Positions 55,457-63,666 of a DNA stretch of 64,000 bases are shown here, piece after piece. The stretch is from Mycobacterium sp. KBS0706. Lineage in GTDB: Bacteria > Pseudomonadota > Alphaproteobacteria > DSM-16000 > Inquilinaceae. The notes under the pieces are model-generated. The model made no database searches and had not been told where the DNA came from. It saw only the letters and a program-made list of their open reading frames with translations. The stretch lies in assembly GCF_005938675.2 (NCBI RefSeq), contig NZ_VCCH02000001.1, forward strand, positions 171,389 through 235,388. Direction: 5' to 3'. Every line of letters begins with the position of its first letter. Positions within the stretch are counted from its first letter, which is position 1. A program made the translations under genes and the position numbers.

Positions 55457-55511
55457 TTGCCGAATGGCCGTTCGATTCACTAAAATTCCCATTCGATAGA
55501 GTCGAACGGCC
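55457..55511 (+). promoter_or_regulatory. Candidate promoter and TetR-type operator of the fusion gene
   Basis: A TTGCCG (55457-55462) and TAAAAT (55481-55486) pair 18 nt apart resembles a promoter. Around it, GGCCGTTCGA (55466-55475) and TCGAACGGCC (55502-55511) are perfect 10-nt inverted arms. TTCGA-TAGAG-TCGAA (55492-55506) forms a tighter palindrome overlapping the right arm. TetR proteins bind such sites at their own promoters. Confidence 0.5.
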
Positions 55512-55526
55512 GATCGGGAGGTTGGC

Positions 55527-57305
55527 ATGGACGACGGCATGGAGAGCCGGGTGCGGGCGCGGCTGCCGCAGGATGCGCGGCGCGAGCAGCTGATCGACGC
55601 GGCGATCACCGCGATCGCCGAGCACGGTTTGTCGAACGTCACGCTGAGCAAGGTGGCCAGCCTGGCCGGGCTGACCGCCGGCATGGTCAATTTCCACTTC
55701 AAGTCGAAGCAGGACCTGCTGCAGGCGACGCTGGCGCGCATGGCCGAGGCCTATCGCGGCCTGTGCGAGAGCGCGGTGGCGGCCGCCGGCCGGGCGCCGG
55801 AGGAGGCGCTGATGGCGCTGGTCCGCGCCAGCTTCGACCCGCAGGTGGCGAGCCTGGAGCGGCTGGCGGTCTGGTACGCCTTCTGGGGCGAGAGCCGGGC
55901 CCGCGACGACTATATGGCGCTGGTCGCCTCCTCCGACCGCGCTTTCTACGAGGCGGTGCACGCGCTGATGGCCGAGCTGGCCGAGCGCGCCGGCGCCCGG
56001 ATCGAGCTGCGCGCCGCGGCGCTGGGCCTGTGCGGGCTGGTCGACGCGCTGTCGCAGGAGGCGCTGGTGCAGCGCGAGGCCTTCGACTGGGACGACGCGG
56101 TCGACACCTGCCGCCGCTATCTCGCCAACCTGTTCCCGACGGAATTCGCCGCCCCGGCCCGGCTGCGCCTGGTGGCAGAGACCGAGCCCGACGCGCCCGC
56201 CTTGCCGCTGACCCTCCCCGGCTGGACCTATGCCGATCCCGGCATCCACGCGGCCGAGATCGAACGCATCCACCGCCCGGCCTGGCACCTGGTGGCGCAT
56301 GTCTCGGAGCTGCGCGAGCCCGGCGACTACGTCACCTTCGAGGCGCTGGGCGAGCGCGCCTTCGTCATCCGCGGCGAGGATGGCGGGGTGCGCGCCTTCC
56401 ACAATGTCTGCCGGCACCGCGCCCATGCCGTGCTGCAGGGCCGCGACGGCCATTGCAGCGGGCTGATCCGCTGCCCCTACCACGCCTGGTGCTACGCCTG
56501 GGACGGGCGGCTGCGCGCCGTGGCGGCGGCCAAGACGTTTCCGGAGATCGACACCGCCGGCCTCGGCCTGCTGCCGCTGGACTGCGAGGTCTTCGCCGGC
56601 TTCGTCTTCCTGCGCTTCGAAGGCGGCGGCCCGTCGGTGGCCGAGCGCTACGCCCCCCATGCGGCGGAGCTGGCGGCGCACCGGATCGAGGAGATGGTGC
56701 CGATCACCGATTACTGGATCGGCGAGATCGATGCCGACTGGAAGAATGTCTGGGACAACTACCTCGAGGACTACCACTTCCCGACCGGCCATCCCGGGCT
56801 GTTCGGGCTGATGTCCAGCGCCTATGACCGCGAGCCGGACGACGCCACCCGCACCATCCGGCTGAGCCACGCGCTGCGCCGGGATCCCGACGGCGGCTGG
56901 TCGACCCGGGCCTATGCCCGGCTGCTGCCGGACGTGCCGCATCTGCCGGAGGCGCTGAAGCGGCGCTGGACCTATCTGTTCCTGTATCCGGGGGTGTCGC
57001 TGGAGCTGTATCCGGACCTGCTGGACTATTTCCACATCCTGCCCGCCGGACCCGGCCGGTCGATCCTGCGCTGGCGCGCCTATGCCCGGCCGGACGACCG
57101 CCGCGCCATGCAGCTGACCCGGCGGCTGAATCTGCGGGTGAACAACCGGGTGCATGACGAGGATGCGGCGCTGATCCGCTCGGTGCAGCAGGGCCTGTCC
57201 GGCTCGGCCTATGGCAGCGGCGTGCTGGGCGAGAAGGAGATCAATCTCCGCGCCTTCCAGGGCTGGATCCGCCGCGACGTGCCGGAGGCCGGGCAGCTGC
57301 GATAG
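55527..57305 (+). CDS. Fusion of a TetR/BetI-type repressor and a Rieske oxygenase alpha subunit
   Basis: A single open frame of 592 residues. Residues about 15-205 are a complete TetR protein: the HTH is RREQLIDAAITAIAEHGLSNVTLSKVASLAGL through MVNFHFKSKQDLL, and the ligand domain resembles BetI (SLERLAVWYAFWGESRARDDY). Residues about 225-592 are a complete Rieske oxygenase: [2Fe-2S] ligands Cys295/His297 (CRH) and Cys316/His319 (CPYH), the mononuclear iron motif NYLEDYHFPTGHP (His417, His422) and a C-terminal acidic ligand near Asp546. The linker is about 15-20 residues. No stop or start signal is evident at the junction. No reductase lies nearby. It follows the 8-oxoguanine deaminase gene. 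The substrate is unknown; related oxygenases act on quaternary amines or N-methyl groups. Confidence 0.85.
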   Translation: MDDGMESRVRARLPQDARREQLIDAAITAIAEHGLSNVTLSKVASLAGLTAGMVNFHFKSKQDLLQATLARMAEAYRGLCESAVAAAGRAPEEALMALVRASFDPQVASLERLAVWYAFWGESRARDDYMALVASSDRAFYEAVHALMAELAERAGARIELRAAALGLCGLVDALSQEALVQREAFDWDDAVDTCRRYLANLFPTEFAAPARLRLVAETEPDAPALPLTLPGWTYADPGIHAAEIERIHRPAWHLVAHVSELREPGDYVTFEALGERAFVIRGEDGGVRAFHNVCRHRAHAVLQGRDGHCSGLIRCPYHAWCYAWDGRLRAVAAAKTFPEIDTAGLGLLPLDCEVFAGFVFLRFEGGGPSVAERYAPHAAELAAHRIEEMVPITDYWIGEIDADWKNVWDNYLEDYHFPTGHPGLFGLMSSAYDREPDDATRTIRLSHALRRDPDGGWSTRAYARLLPDVPHLPEALKRRWTYLFLYPGVSLELYPDLLDYFHILPAGPGRSILRWRAYARPDDRRAMQLTRRLNLRVNNRVHDEDAALIRSVQQGLSGSAYGSGVLGEKEINLRAFQGWIRRDVPEAGQLR

Positions 57306-57307
57306 TC

Positions 57308-57366
57308 TTGACAGGCCCAGGCCGGCGGCCGTATTGAACCATTCGGTTGTTTAACCGATTGGTTCA
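57308..57366 (+). promoter_or_regulatory. Promoter and operator of the ArsR-AHSA1 unit
   Basis: TTGACA (57308-57313) and TATTGA (57332-57337) with an 18-nt spacer form a good promoter. A 32-nt near-perfect palindrome (57335-57366, arms TGAACCATTCGGTT and AACCGATTGGTTCA around GTTT, one mismatch) overlaps the -10 and start site, exactly where an ArsR-family repressor would act. Confidence 0.7.
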
Positions 57367-57370
57367 GCAC

Positions 57371-57721
57371 GTGTCGACGGACCCTCTCAGCCTCACCTTG
57401 GCGGCGCTCGCCGACCCCACCCGCCGGGCCATCCTGGCGCGGCTGGCCCGGGGCGAGGCTTCGGTCACCGAGCTCGGCGCGCCTTTCGCCATGAGCCTCA
57501 CCGCCGTGTCCAAGCATCTGAAGGTGCTGGAGCGCGCCGGACTGGTGGCGCGCAGCCGCACGGCGCAATGGCGGCCCTGCCGGCTGCAGGCCGGGCCGCT
57601 GAAGGAGATCGCCGACTGGGTCGAGGGATACCGCCCGTTCTGGGATGCCGGCTTCGACCGGCTGGACGCCTATCTGCGCCAACTGCAAGGCAAGGACACC
57701 GACGATGACCGCACCCAGTGA
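57371..57721 (+). CDS. ArsR family transcriptional repressor
   Basis: About 116 residues from a GTG just after the operator; a TTG eight codons earlier would lie inside the palindrome. The winged HTH reads LAALADPTRRAILARLARGEASVTEL and MSLTAVSKHLKVLERAGLV. The metal-binding cysteines of ArsR/SmtB are absent, so it belongs to the SdpR-like or organic-ligand branch usually paired with AHSA1 proteins. Its end overlaps the AHSA1 gene by 17 nt. Confidence 0.9.
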   Translation: MSTDPLSLTLAALADPTRRAILARLARGEASVTELGAPFAMSLTAVSKHLKVLERAGLVARSRTAQWRPCRLQAGPLKEIADWVEGYRPFWDAGFDRLDAYLRQLQGKDTDDDRTQ

Positions 57722-58166
57722 CAGCGCCACCCTGGAAGCAGGGCCGGAACTGCTCATCACCCGCCTCTTCGACGCTCCGCCCAGCCTGGTGTTCAAGGCC
57801 TGGACCCAGCCCGAGCACCTGGTGCGCTGGTTGGGGCCCACGGGTTTCTCGGCCTCAGCGGTGCGGATCGACCTGCGGCCGGGCGGCACCTGGAGCGCCG
57901 TGATCACCTCGGCCGACGGCAAGAGCCATGGCATGACAGGGATCTATCGGGAGATCGCGCCGCCGGAACGGCTGGTCTTCAGCTTCGCCTGGGACGAGGA
58001 GGAGGCGCAGAAGATGCTGATCTCCCTCACCTTCCGCGAGCGCGGCGGCAAGACAGAGATGACCTTCCGCCAGACCGGCTTCCGGTCGGTGGAGAGCCGC
58101 GACAGCCACCGCGGCGGCTGGAACGAGTGCTTCGACAAGCTGCCGGGCTTTCTGGCGCAGGCCTGA
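57705..58166 (+). CDS. SRPBCC/AHSA1 family protein
   Basis: A 153-residue START-like fold protein. LITRLFDAPPSLVFKAWTQPEHLVRWLGP is the typical opening, DLRPGGTWSAVI and GIYREIAPPERLVFSF the middle and GGWNECFDKLPGFLA the end. Such proteins paired with an ArsR regulator are thought to bind small hydrophobic ligands. It overlaps the ArsR gene and precedes a GFA gene by 20 nt, a frequent three-gene set of unknown purpose. Confidence 0.88.
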   Translation: MTAPSDSATLEAGPELLITRLFDAPPSLVFKAWTQPEHLVRWLGPTGFSASAVRIDLRPGGTWSAVITSADGKSHGMTGIYREIAPPERLVFSFAWDEEEAQKMLISLTFRERGGKTEMTFRQTGFRSVESRDSHRGGWNECFDKLPGFLAQA

Positions 58167-58186
58167 ACCAACGGGAGAGGAAGCGG

Positions 58187-58600
58187 ATGAAACGCACCTA
58201 TCACGGCAGCTGCCATTGCGGCGCCGTGCGCTTCGAATGCGAGGCCGACCTGGCGGCCGGCACCAGCCGCTGCAACTGCTCGATCTGCAGCAAGGGGCGG
58301 TTCTGGAAGGTGATCGTGAAAGCGCCCGACTTCCGCCTGCTGCAGGGCGAGGATTCGCTGTCGGATTACCAGTTCGACGGCGCCGCCGGCGGCACCATCC
58401 ATCACCTGTTCTGCCGCCGCTGCGGCGTCAAGCCCTTCGGCCGCGGCCATATGGAGGCGCTGGGCGGCACCTTCTATGGCGTCAACATCGCCTGCCTGGA
58501 CGATGTGACGACCGAGGAGCTGTCAGCGCTGCCGGTCCAGTTCGAGGACGGCCGCACCGGCCATTGGGAGAGGGCGCCGGCGGAGACGCGATATCTGTGA
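58187..58600 (+). CDS. GFA family zinc protein
   Basis: A 137-residue protein with the GFA zinc pattern: GSCHCGAVRFECE, CNCSICSKGRFW and FCRRCGVKPFG. GGGAGAGGAAG precedes the ATG. The catalytic role is unproven for this family. Probably co-transcribed with the ArsR and AHSA1 genes. Only distantly similar to the GFA protein encoded at 24.8 kb. Confidence 0.87.
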   Translation: MKRTYHGSCHCGAVRFECEADLAAGTSRCNCSICSKGRFWKVIVKAPDFRLLQGEDSLSDYQFDGAAGGTIHHLFCRRCGVKPFGRGHMEALGGTFYGVNIACLDDVTTEELSALPVQFEDGRTGHWERAPAETRYL

Positions 58601-58628
58601 CGACGCGCGCCTCCGCCGCAGTATGCCC

Positions 58629-58799
58629 TTAGTAGGCCGGCGTCACCACGGTGGTGCGCGGCGGCGGCGTCACCACGGTCGCCGACGGTGCCGGCTGGGT
58701 CACCACGGTGGTGTCCGGCTTGTCCGGGGTGTTGTTCACGGTGCAGGCGGCCAGCAGCGGCAGCCCGAGCAGCGCGACGGCAAGAATGGTGGAGCGCAT
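58629..58799 (-). CDS. Small proline/valine-rich lipoprotein, paralogue 1
   Basis: A 56-residue lipoprotein. MRSTILAVALLGLPLLAAC is a lipoprotein signal with the lipidated cysteine at residue 19. The mature part is Thr/Val/Pro-rich with the repeat TVVTQP, TVVTPP and TVVTPAY. The end RTTVVTPAY is identical to that of the next gene. It is an envelope protein of unknown role. Confidence 0.75.
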   Translation of the reverse strand: MRSTILAVALLGLPLLAACTVNNTPDKPDTTVVTQPAPSATVVTPPPRTTVVTPAY

Positions 58800-59005
58800 G
58801 TCCTATTCTCCAGTTTTTGTGGGAGCGGCTTGAATCGACACCGCGCTCAGTCAGCAACAGGGCGATGCGGTGTCGTGTTCCCCTGCGGGGACTGGGGTCA
58901 GAGGCTCGCGCCGGCACGGCGGCCCAGGGAAGCGGATACCCGATCGCGCATCCTGGCGGCCGGAGCCGCAGGGCGTCGTGCCGGCACGACCCCGACAAGC
59001 CGGCG

Positions 59006-59215
59006 TCAGTAGGCCGGCGTCACCACCGTCGTGCGCGGCGGCGTGACATAGGTGGTGGTCGGGGCGGGCACCACCACCGGGGCCGGCTGGGTGACCACGG
59101 CAGCCGGCGCGGGCTGGACCACGGTGGTCCGGGCCGGCGGGGCGGTGTTCACCGTGCAGGCGGCCGCCAGCAGCGACAGGCCTGCCAGAGCGAAAGCCGT
59201 GGAAATGGAACGCAT
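59006..59215 (-). CDS. Small proline/valine-rich lipoprotein, paralogue 2
   Basis: A 69-residue lipoprotein with signal ending LAAAC (Cys20), then TVNTAPPARTTVVQP and several TTVV/VVTQP-like repeats, ending in RTTVVTPAY. The ATG giving MRSIST is used because it starts a signal peptide; the frame upstream has none. It is clearly a tandem duplicate of the 58629 gene, longer by one extra repeat. About 206 nt without a gene separates the two. Confidence 0.78.
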   Translation of the reverse strand: MRSISTAFALAGLSLLAAACTVNTAPPARTTVVQPAPAAVVTQPAPVVVPAPTTTYVTPPRTTVVTPAY

Positions 59216-59330
59216 CTCACGTCCTCCAGTGCAGTGAAGCGACCCGGATCCAGGCCGCAACCCACACGCAACGGGACGACGCGAACATGGGTTCCTTCGC
59301 CTGTATTTACGCAAAAATCGATGGTGATCT

Positions 59331-60170
59331 TTATGCCGATCCGGCCCCGGCGCGGCGGCTGTCGCCGGCTTTGCGGGCGTCGCGGCGGTTCAGGATCACG
59401 GCGCTGGCGATGACGAAGCTGGCCACCACCAGGATGATGATCGTCGCCAGGGCGTTGATGTCCGGCGTCAGCCCCAGCCGGACCTTGGAGAAGATCAGCA
59501 TCGGCAGGGTGTTGGCGCCGGGGCCGGAGGTGAAGGTGGCGATCACCAGATCGTCCAGCGACAGGGTGAAGGCCAGGAGCCAGCCCGACACCATCGCCGG
59601 CGCCAGCAGCGGCAGGGTGATGTCGACCATCACCTGCCAGGGCCGGCTGCCGAGATCGGCCGCCGCCTCTTCGATTGACGCATCCATGTCGGCCAGGCGC
59701 GACTGCACCACCACGGCGACATAGGCCATGCAGAAGGTGACATGGGCGATGGTGATGGTCATGGCGCCGCGGCCGGACGGCCAGCCGAAGCTGTCCTCCA
59801 GCGCCACGAACAGCAGCAGCAGGGACAGGCCGGTGATCACCTCGGGCATCACCAGCGGCGCCGTGACCATTCCGGCCAGCAGCAGCCGGCCGCGGAACCG
59901 GCCGAACCGCGCCAGGGCGATGCCGGCCATGGTGCCGAGCGCGGTGGCGATGGTGGCCGAGATCGCGGCGATCTGCAGGCTCAGCAGCGCCGCGTCCATC
60001 ACCTGCCGGTTGCCCCACAGCGCCACGTACCACTTCGTCGAGAAGCCACCCCAGACCGTCGCCAGCCGCGACGCGTTGAAGGAGAACACGATCATCGAGG
60101 CGATCGGCCCGTAGAAGAACACGAAGCCGGCCACCAGCCACAGGGTGAGGAAGCGGGACCGGCCCCTCAT
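59331..60170 (-). CDS. potI: Putrescine ABC transporter permease PotI
   Basis: A 279-residue inner-membrane permease with about six helices. The EAA loop, which contacts the ATPase, is EEAAADLGSRPWQVMVDITLPLLAP (about residues 168-191). FLTLWLVAGFVFFYGPIASMIVFSF is the first membrane segment. Its ATG overlaps the potH stop (ATGA). Last gene of the minus-strand potFGHI operon. Confidence 0.92.
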   Translation of the reverse strand: MRGRSRFLTLWLVAGFVFFYGPIASMIVFSFNASRLATVWGGFSTKWYVALWGNRQVMDAALLSLQIAAISATIATALGTMAGIALARFGRFRGRLLLAGMVTAPLVMPEVITGLSLLLLFVALEDSFGWPSGRGAMTITIAHVTFCMAYVAVVVQSRLADMDASIEEAAADLGSRPWQVMVDITLPLLAPAMVSGWLLAFTLSLDDLVIATFTSGPGANTLPMLIFSKVRLGLTPDINALATIIILVVASFVIASAVILNRRDARKAGDSRRAGAGSA

Positions 60171-61120
60171 GCCTCCCCTCCCCGCGCCTGGCGGTTCTGG
60201 AACCACAGGATCGGCAGCACCAAGACCAGCAGCAGCACCACCGCCACGGCCGAGGCCACCGGCCAGTCGCGGTTCGAGTAGAATTCGCTGAACAGCACCT
60301 GGCCGATCATCGGGCTGGACGGGTTGCCCAGCAGCGCCGGGATCACGTATTCGCCGGTCGCCGGGATGAACACCAGCAGCGACCCGGCGATGATGCCGGG
60401 CAGCGACAGCGGCAGGGTGACGTCGACGAACACCCGCCAGGGCCGCGAGCCCAGGTCCATCGCCGCCTCGACCAGGCTCTGGTCCAGCTTCTCCAGCGTC
60501 ACGTAGAGCGGCAGGATCATGAAGGGCAGGTAGGAGTAGACGATGCCGAGATAGACCGCGAAGTCGGTGTTCATCATCTCGATCGGCTGGTCGAGGATGC
60601 CGCTCCAGACCAGGAAGCCGTTGAGGATGCCCTGCTTGTTGAGCAGCCCCATCCAGGCATAGATGCGCAGCAGGAACGAGGTCCAGAACGGCAGGATCAC
60701 GAACAGCAGCAGGATGTTGCGCGCGCCGGGCGAGGACCGGGCGATGCCGTAGGCGATCGGATAGCCGCAGACCAGGCACAGGGCGGTCGAGATCAGCGCG
60801 ATCTTGACCGAGTTCAGGTAGCCGGCGAGGTAGAGCCAGTCCTGGGTCAGGAACACGTAGTTGCGCAGCGAGGCGGTGATCACCGGCCACGCCCCCTCGC
60901 CCCATTCCAGCAACGCCGAATAGGGCGGGCGGCCGACGATGCTCTGGGCCAGGCTGATCTTCAGCACGATCAGGAACGGCACCAGGAAGAACAGCACCAG
61001 CCAGAAAGTGGGCACGCCGATGATCAGGCCGCGCCAGGCGTCGCCGACCCGGTGCACGGCCCGCAGCCAGAGCGGCGCGGCCGGCTGCTTCGCCGCCCCG
61101 GGATCCGGGATCGCGGTCAT
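60167..61120 (-). CDS. potH: Putrescine ABC transporter permease PotH
   Basis: A 317-residue permease with about six membrane helices and a long periplasmic loop (about residues 60-95). The EAA loop reads EAAMDLGSRPWRVFVDVTLPLSLPG. FIPATGEYVIPALLGNP is diagnostic for PotH/PotB. It overlaps potG and potI by 4 nt each (ATGA), so the membrane subunits are produced together. Confidence 0.93.
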   Translation of the reverse strand: MTAIPDPGAAKQPAAPLWLRAVHRVGDAWRGLIIGVPTFWLVLFFLVPFLIVLKISLAQSIVGRPPYSALLEWGEGAWPVITASLRNYVFLTQDWLYLAGYLNSVKIALISTALCLVCGYPIAYGIARSSPGARNILLLFVILPFWTSFLLRIYAWMGLLNKQGILNGFLVWSGILDQPIEMMNTDFAVYLGIVYSYLPFMILPLYVTLEKLDQSLVEAAMDLGSRPWRVFVDVTLPLSLPGIIAGSLLVFIPATGEYVIPALLGNPSSPMIGQVLFSEFYSNRDWPVASAVAVVLLLVLVLPILWFQNRQARGGEA

Positions 61121-62265
61121 TCGGTCAGCAGCAGCGCCGCGGCGGGGGACCAGGACAGCCAGACCCGGTCGTCCCAGTCGACCGGCCGGTCCTCCTCCCG
61201 CCCGCGGCGCTCGTTCTGCCGGCTGACCGAGACCAGCCGGCCGTTGCCGAGCTGCACCCGGAACAGCGAGCGGTCGCCGAAATAGCCGAGGTCGTAGACC
61301 ATGCCCTGCAGCGTGTTGGCGGCGCCCTGCGGCGGCTCGCGCCCGATCGCGATCTTCTCCGGCCGCACCGCGACCGACACCTTCGTGCCCGGCGCCACCG
61401 TTCCGGCATGGGCGACGACCAGCGGCCCGGCCTGCTCGGTCGACACCGTCACCCGCCCGTCGGCCGCGCTGTCCACCGTGCCGTCGAACAGGTTGATCGA
61501 GCCGATGAAATCCGCCGAGAAGCGGCAGTTCGGATATTCGTAGATGTCGGTCGGCGTGCCCGTCTGCACGATCCGGCCGCGATTCATCACCGCGATCCGG
61601 GTCGACAGCGCCATCGCCTCCTCCTGGTCGTGGGTGACGACAATGAAGGTGACGCCGACCTGGTATTGGATATTCATCAGCTCGAACTGGGTCTGCTCGC
61701 GCAGCTTCTTGTCCAGCGCCGCCAGCGGCTCGTCGAGCAGCAGCAGCTTCGGCTTCTTCGCCAGCGCCCGGGCCAGCGCGACGCGCTGGCGCTGGCCGCC
61801 GGACAGCTGGTGCGGCTTGCGCGGGCCGAAGCCCTGCAGCTGCACCAGCTCCAAGAGCTCGGTCACACGGTCGCGCCGCTCGGCTGGGGTCATCGCCTCG
61901 TGCTTCAGCCCGTAGCCGATGTTCTTCTCCACGCTCATATGCGGGAACAGGGCGTAGGACTGGAACATCATGTTGACCGGCCGCTCATAGGGCGGCGTCC
62001 GGGTGACGTCCTGGCCGTCGATCAGGATGCGGCCGGCGCTCGGCGTCTCGAAGCCGGCGAGCATGCGCAGGAGCGTGGTCTTGCCGCAGCCGGAGCCGCC
62101 GAGCAGGCAGAACAGCTCCTTGCGGTGGATCTCGAGGTCGACGGCGTCGACCGCAGTGAAGTCGGCGAACCGCTTGGTCAGCCCTTCGATCCGGAGGATC
62201 GGTTGGGCCTGCGGGTCGAGCCAGGGCCGGTCCTTGGTGTCCGGATAGCGCTCGGCGGTGGCCAT
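61117..62265 (-). CDS. potG: Putrescine ABC transporter ATPase PotG
   Basis: A 382-residue ATPase. Walker A is GGSGCGKTT (about residues 56-64), followed by the Q-loop FQSYALFPHMSV, the signature LSGGQRQRVALARAL, Walker B LLLLDEPLAALDKKLR and the switch His in VTHDQEEAM. The C-terminal TOBE domain (about 290-380) fits the PotA/PotG type. The gap to potF (183 nt) holds a large inverted repeat, so potF may be expressed at a different level. Confidence 0.94.
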   Translation of the reverse strand: MATAERYPDTKDRPWLDPQAQPILRIEGLTKRFADFTAVDAVDLEIHRKELFCLLGGSGCGKTTLLRMLAGFETPSAGRILIDGQDVTRTPPYERPVNMMFQSYALFPHMSVEKNIGYGLKHEAMTPAERRDRVTELLELVQLQGFGPRKPHQLSGGQRQRVALARALAKKPKLLLLDEPLAALDKKLREQTQFELMNIQYQVGVTFIVVTHDQEEAMALSTRIAVMNRGRIVQTGTPTDIYEYPNCRFSADFIGSINLFDGTVDSAADGRVTVSTEQAGPLVVAHAGTVAPGTKVSVAVRPEKIAIGREPPQGAANTLQGMVYDLGYFGDRSLFRVQLGNGRLVSVSRQNERRGREEDRPVDWDDRVWLSWSPAAALLLTE

Positions 62266-62294
62266 CTAGGGGCAGCGTGGGTTCTGGCGGCCCG

Positions 62295-62424
62295 AACCCC
62301 CTCCCCCTGGCCCCCTCCCGCAAGGGGAGGGGGGACTAAGTTTTTGATAAATTGAGAAATATCTCTCAGCCAAAACAATCGAGTCCCCCCTCCCCCCGCG
62401 GGAGGGGGTTAGGGGGAGGGGGTT
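62295..62424. repeat. Large inverted repeat between potF and potG
   Basis: The left arm (62295-62337) and right arm (62382-62424) are near reverse complements of about 43 nt, built from AACCCCCTCCCCCT and AGTCCCCCCTCCCC blocks, around an AT-rich 44-nt centre. It forms a strong stem in the potFG transcript and could protect or end the potF message. Confidence 0.75.
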
Positions 62425-62448
62425 GTCGACGACCCGCACCGCCGTCCC

Positions 62449-63546
62449 CTACTGCCCGGCCTTGATCTGGCTCCAGGCCCGGGTGCGCAGCCGCAGCGCG
62501 TCCTGCGGCAGGTCGGCCGGGACGTAGAGCTTCGCCCGCGTCGCCGCGTCCGGGTAGATCGCCGGGTTTTCCAGGATCTCCTTGTTCACGAACTCCGCGG
62601 CCGCCTTGTTGGCATTGGCGTAGTTGGTGAAGTTGGTGGCGGCGGCGATCACCTTCGGCCGCAGCATGTAGTTGATGAAGATCAGCGCGTTCTCGGGATG
62701 CGGCGCGTCGGACGGGATCAGCCAGCCGTCGAACCAGGCCGGGCCGCCGCTGTCCGGCACCGAATAGGCCAGGTCGATCTTCACCCCGGCCTCCTCCGCC
62801 CGGCTGGCGGCGGTGGCGTAGTCGCCGGACCAGGAGAAGGCCAGGCACAGCTCCTGGTTCGGCAACTGGTTCAGGTAGTTGGCGGAATCCACCGCCTTGA
62901 CGTATTGCCGGATCGGCTTGAACAGCGCCGCCGCGGCCTCGTAATCCTCGGCCTTCTGCGAGTTCGGGTCGCGGTGCAGATAGGACAGCGCCAGCGGGAT
63001 CATGTCGGTCGGCGATTCCAGGATCGAGATGCCGCAATCCGCCCATTTCGCCGCCAGCTCGGGCTTGAACAGCATGTCGAGCGAGGTGACCGGCGCATCG
63101 GCCATCCGCTGCTTGATCATGTCGACATTGTAGGCGAAGCCGACCGTGCCCCACATATAGGGCACCAGATACTCGTTGCCCGGGTCGTGGCCGGCGACGA
63201 CCTTCAGGATCTCGGGGTCGAGATTGCCGTAATCGCTCAGCTTCGACTTGTCGATCTTCTGGAACACCCCGGCCTTGACCAAAGGCGGGATCAGGTGGGA
63301 GCTGTGCAGCACCACGTCGTAGCCGGAATGGCCGGCCATCATCTTGGCGTCGACGGTCTCGGACGCGTCATAGGTGTCGTAGACCACCTTGATGCCGGTC
63401 TCGGCCTCGAAATCCTGGATCGTGGTCTCGCCGATATAGTCGACCCAGTTGTAGACGTTGACGACCTTCTCCTCCTCGGCCTGCGCCGCGCCGGAGAGGA
63501 GGGCGGCCGCGGCCAGCAGCCCGATGGCCAAGGGGGAACGCGTCAT
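62449..63546 (-). CDS. potF: Putrescine-binding periplasmic protein PotF
   Basis: A 365-residue binding protein with a signal peptide (residues 1-23, ending GAAQA). VVNVYNWVDYIGETTIQDFEAETGIKVVYDTYD is the family opening; LVPYMWGTVGFAYN, SWSGDYATA and DGWLIPSDAPHPENA form the ligand cleft. It delivers putrescine or a related polyamine to PotGHI. First gene of the operon. Confidence 0.93.
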   Translation of the reverse strand: MTRSPLAIGLLAAAALLSGAAQAEEEKVVNVYNWVDYIGETTIQDFEAETGIKVVYDTYDASETVDAKMMAGHSGYDVVLHSSHLIPPLVKAGVFQKIDKSKLSDYGNLDPEILKVVAGHDPGNEYLVPYMWGTVGFAYNVDMIKQRMADAPVTSLDMLFKPELAAKWADCGISILESPTDMIPLALSYLHRDPNSQKAEDYEAAAALFKPIRQYVKAVDSANYLNQLPNQELCLAFSWSGDYATAASRAEEAGVKIDLAYSVPDSGGPAWFDGWLIPSDAPHPENALIFINYMLRPKVIAAATNFTNYANANKAAAEFVNKEILENPAIYPDAATRAKLYVPADLPQDALRLRTRAWSQIKAGQ

Positions 63547-63666
63547 CGCCTGGCTCCCTATGTCGCCTCACCTGCCGGCCGATTGTCCTGTTCGCCGCGG
63601 CCGTCGGCTTTCTCTATTCAGAGCCCGCTTCGCCGGGATTCTCCAGCGGATTCTTCACCTGAATTC

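Noticed and set aside
54033..57155. Minus-strand open frame of about 1040 codons
   Set aside because: Antisense to the deaminase and the TetR-Rieske fusion; codon-bias shadow.
55527..57305. Possibility that the TetR-Rieske gene is two genes merged by a missed stop
   Set aside because: The frame is continuous, the linker is short, and no ribosome site with a start codon is evident between the domains; kept as a fusion, pending resequencing.
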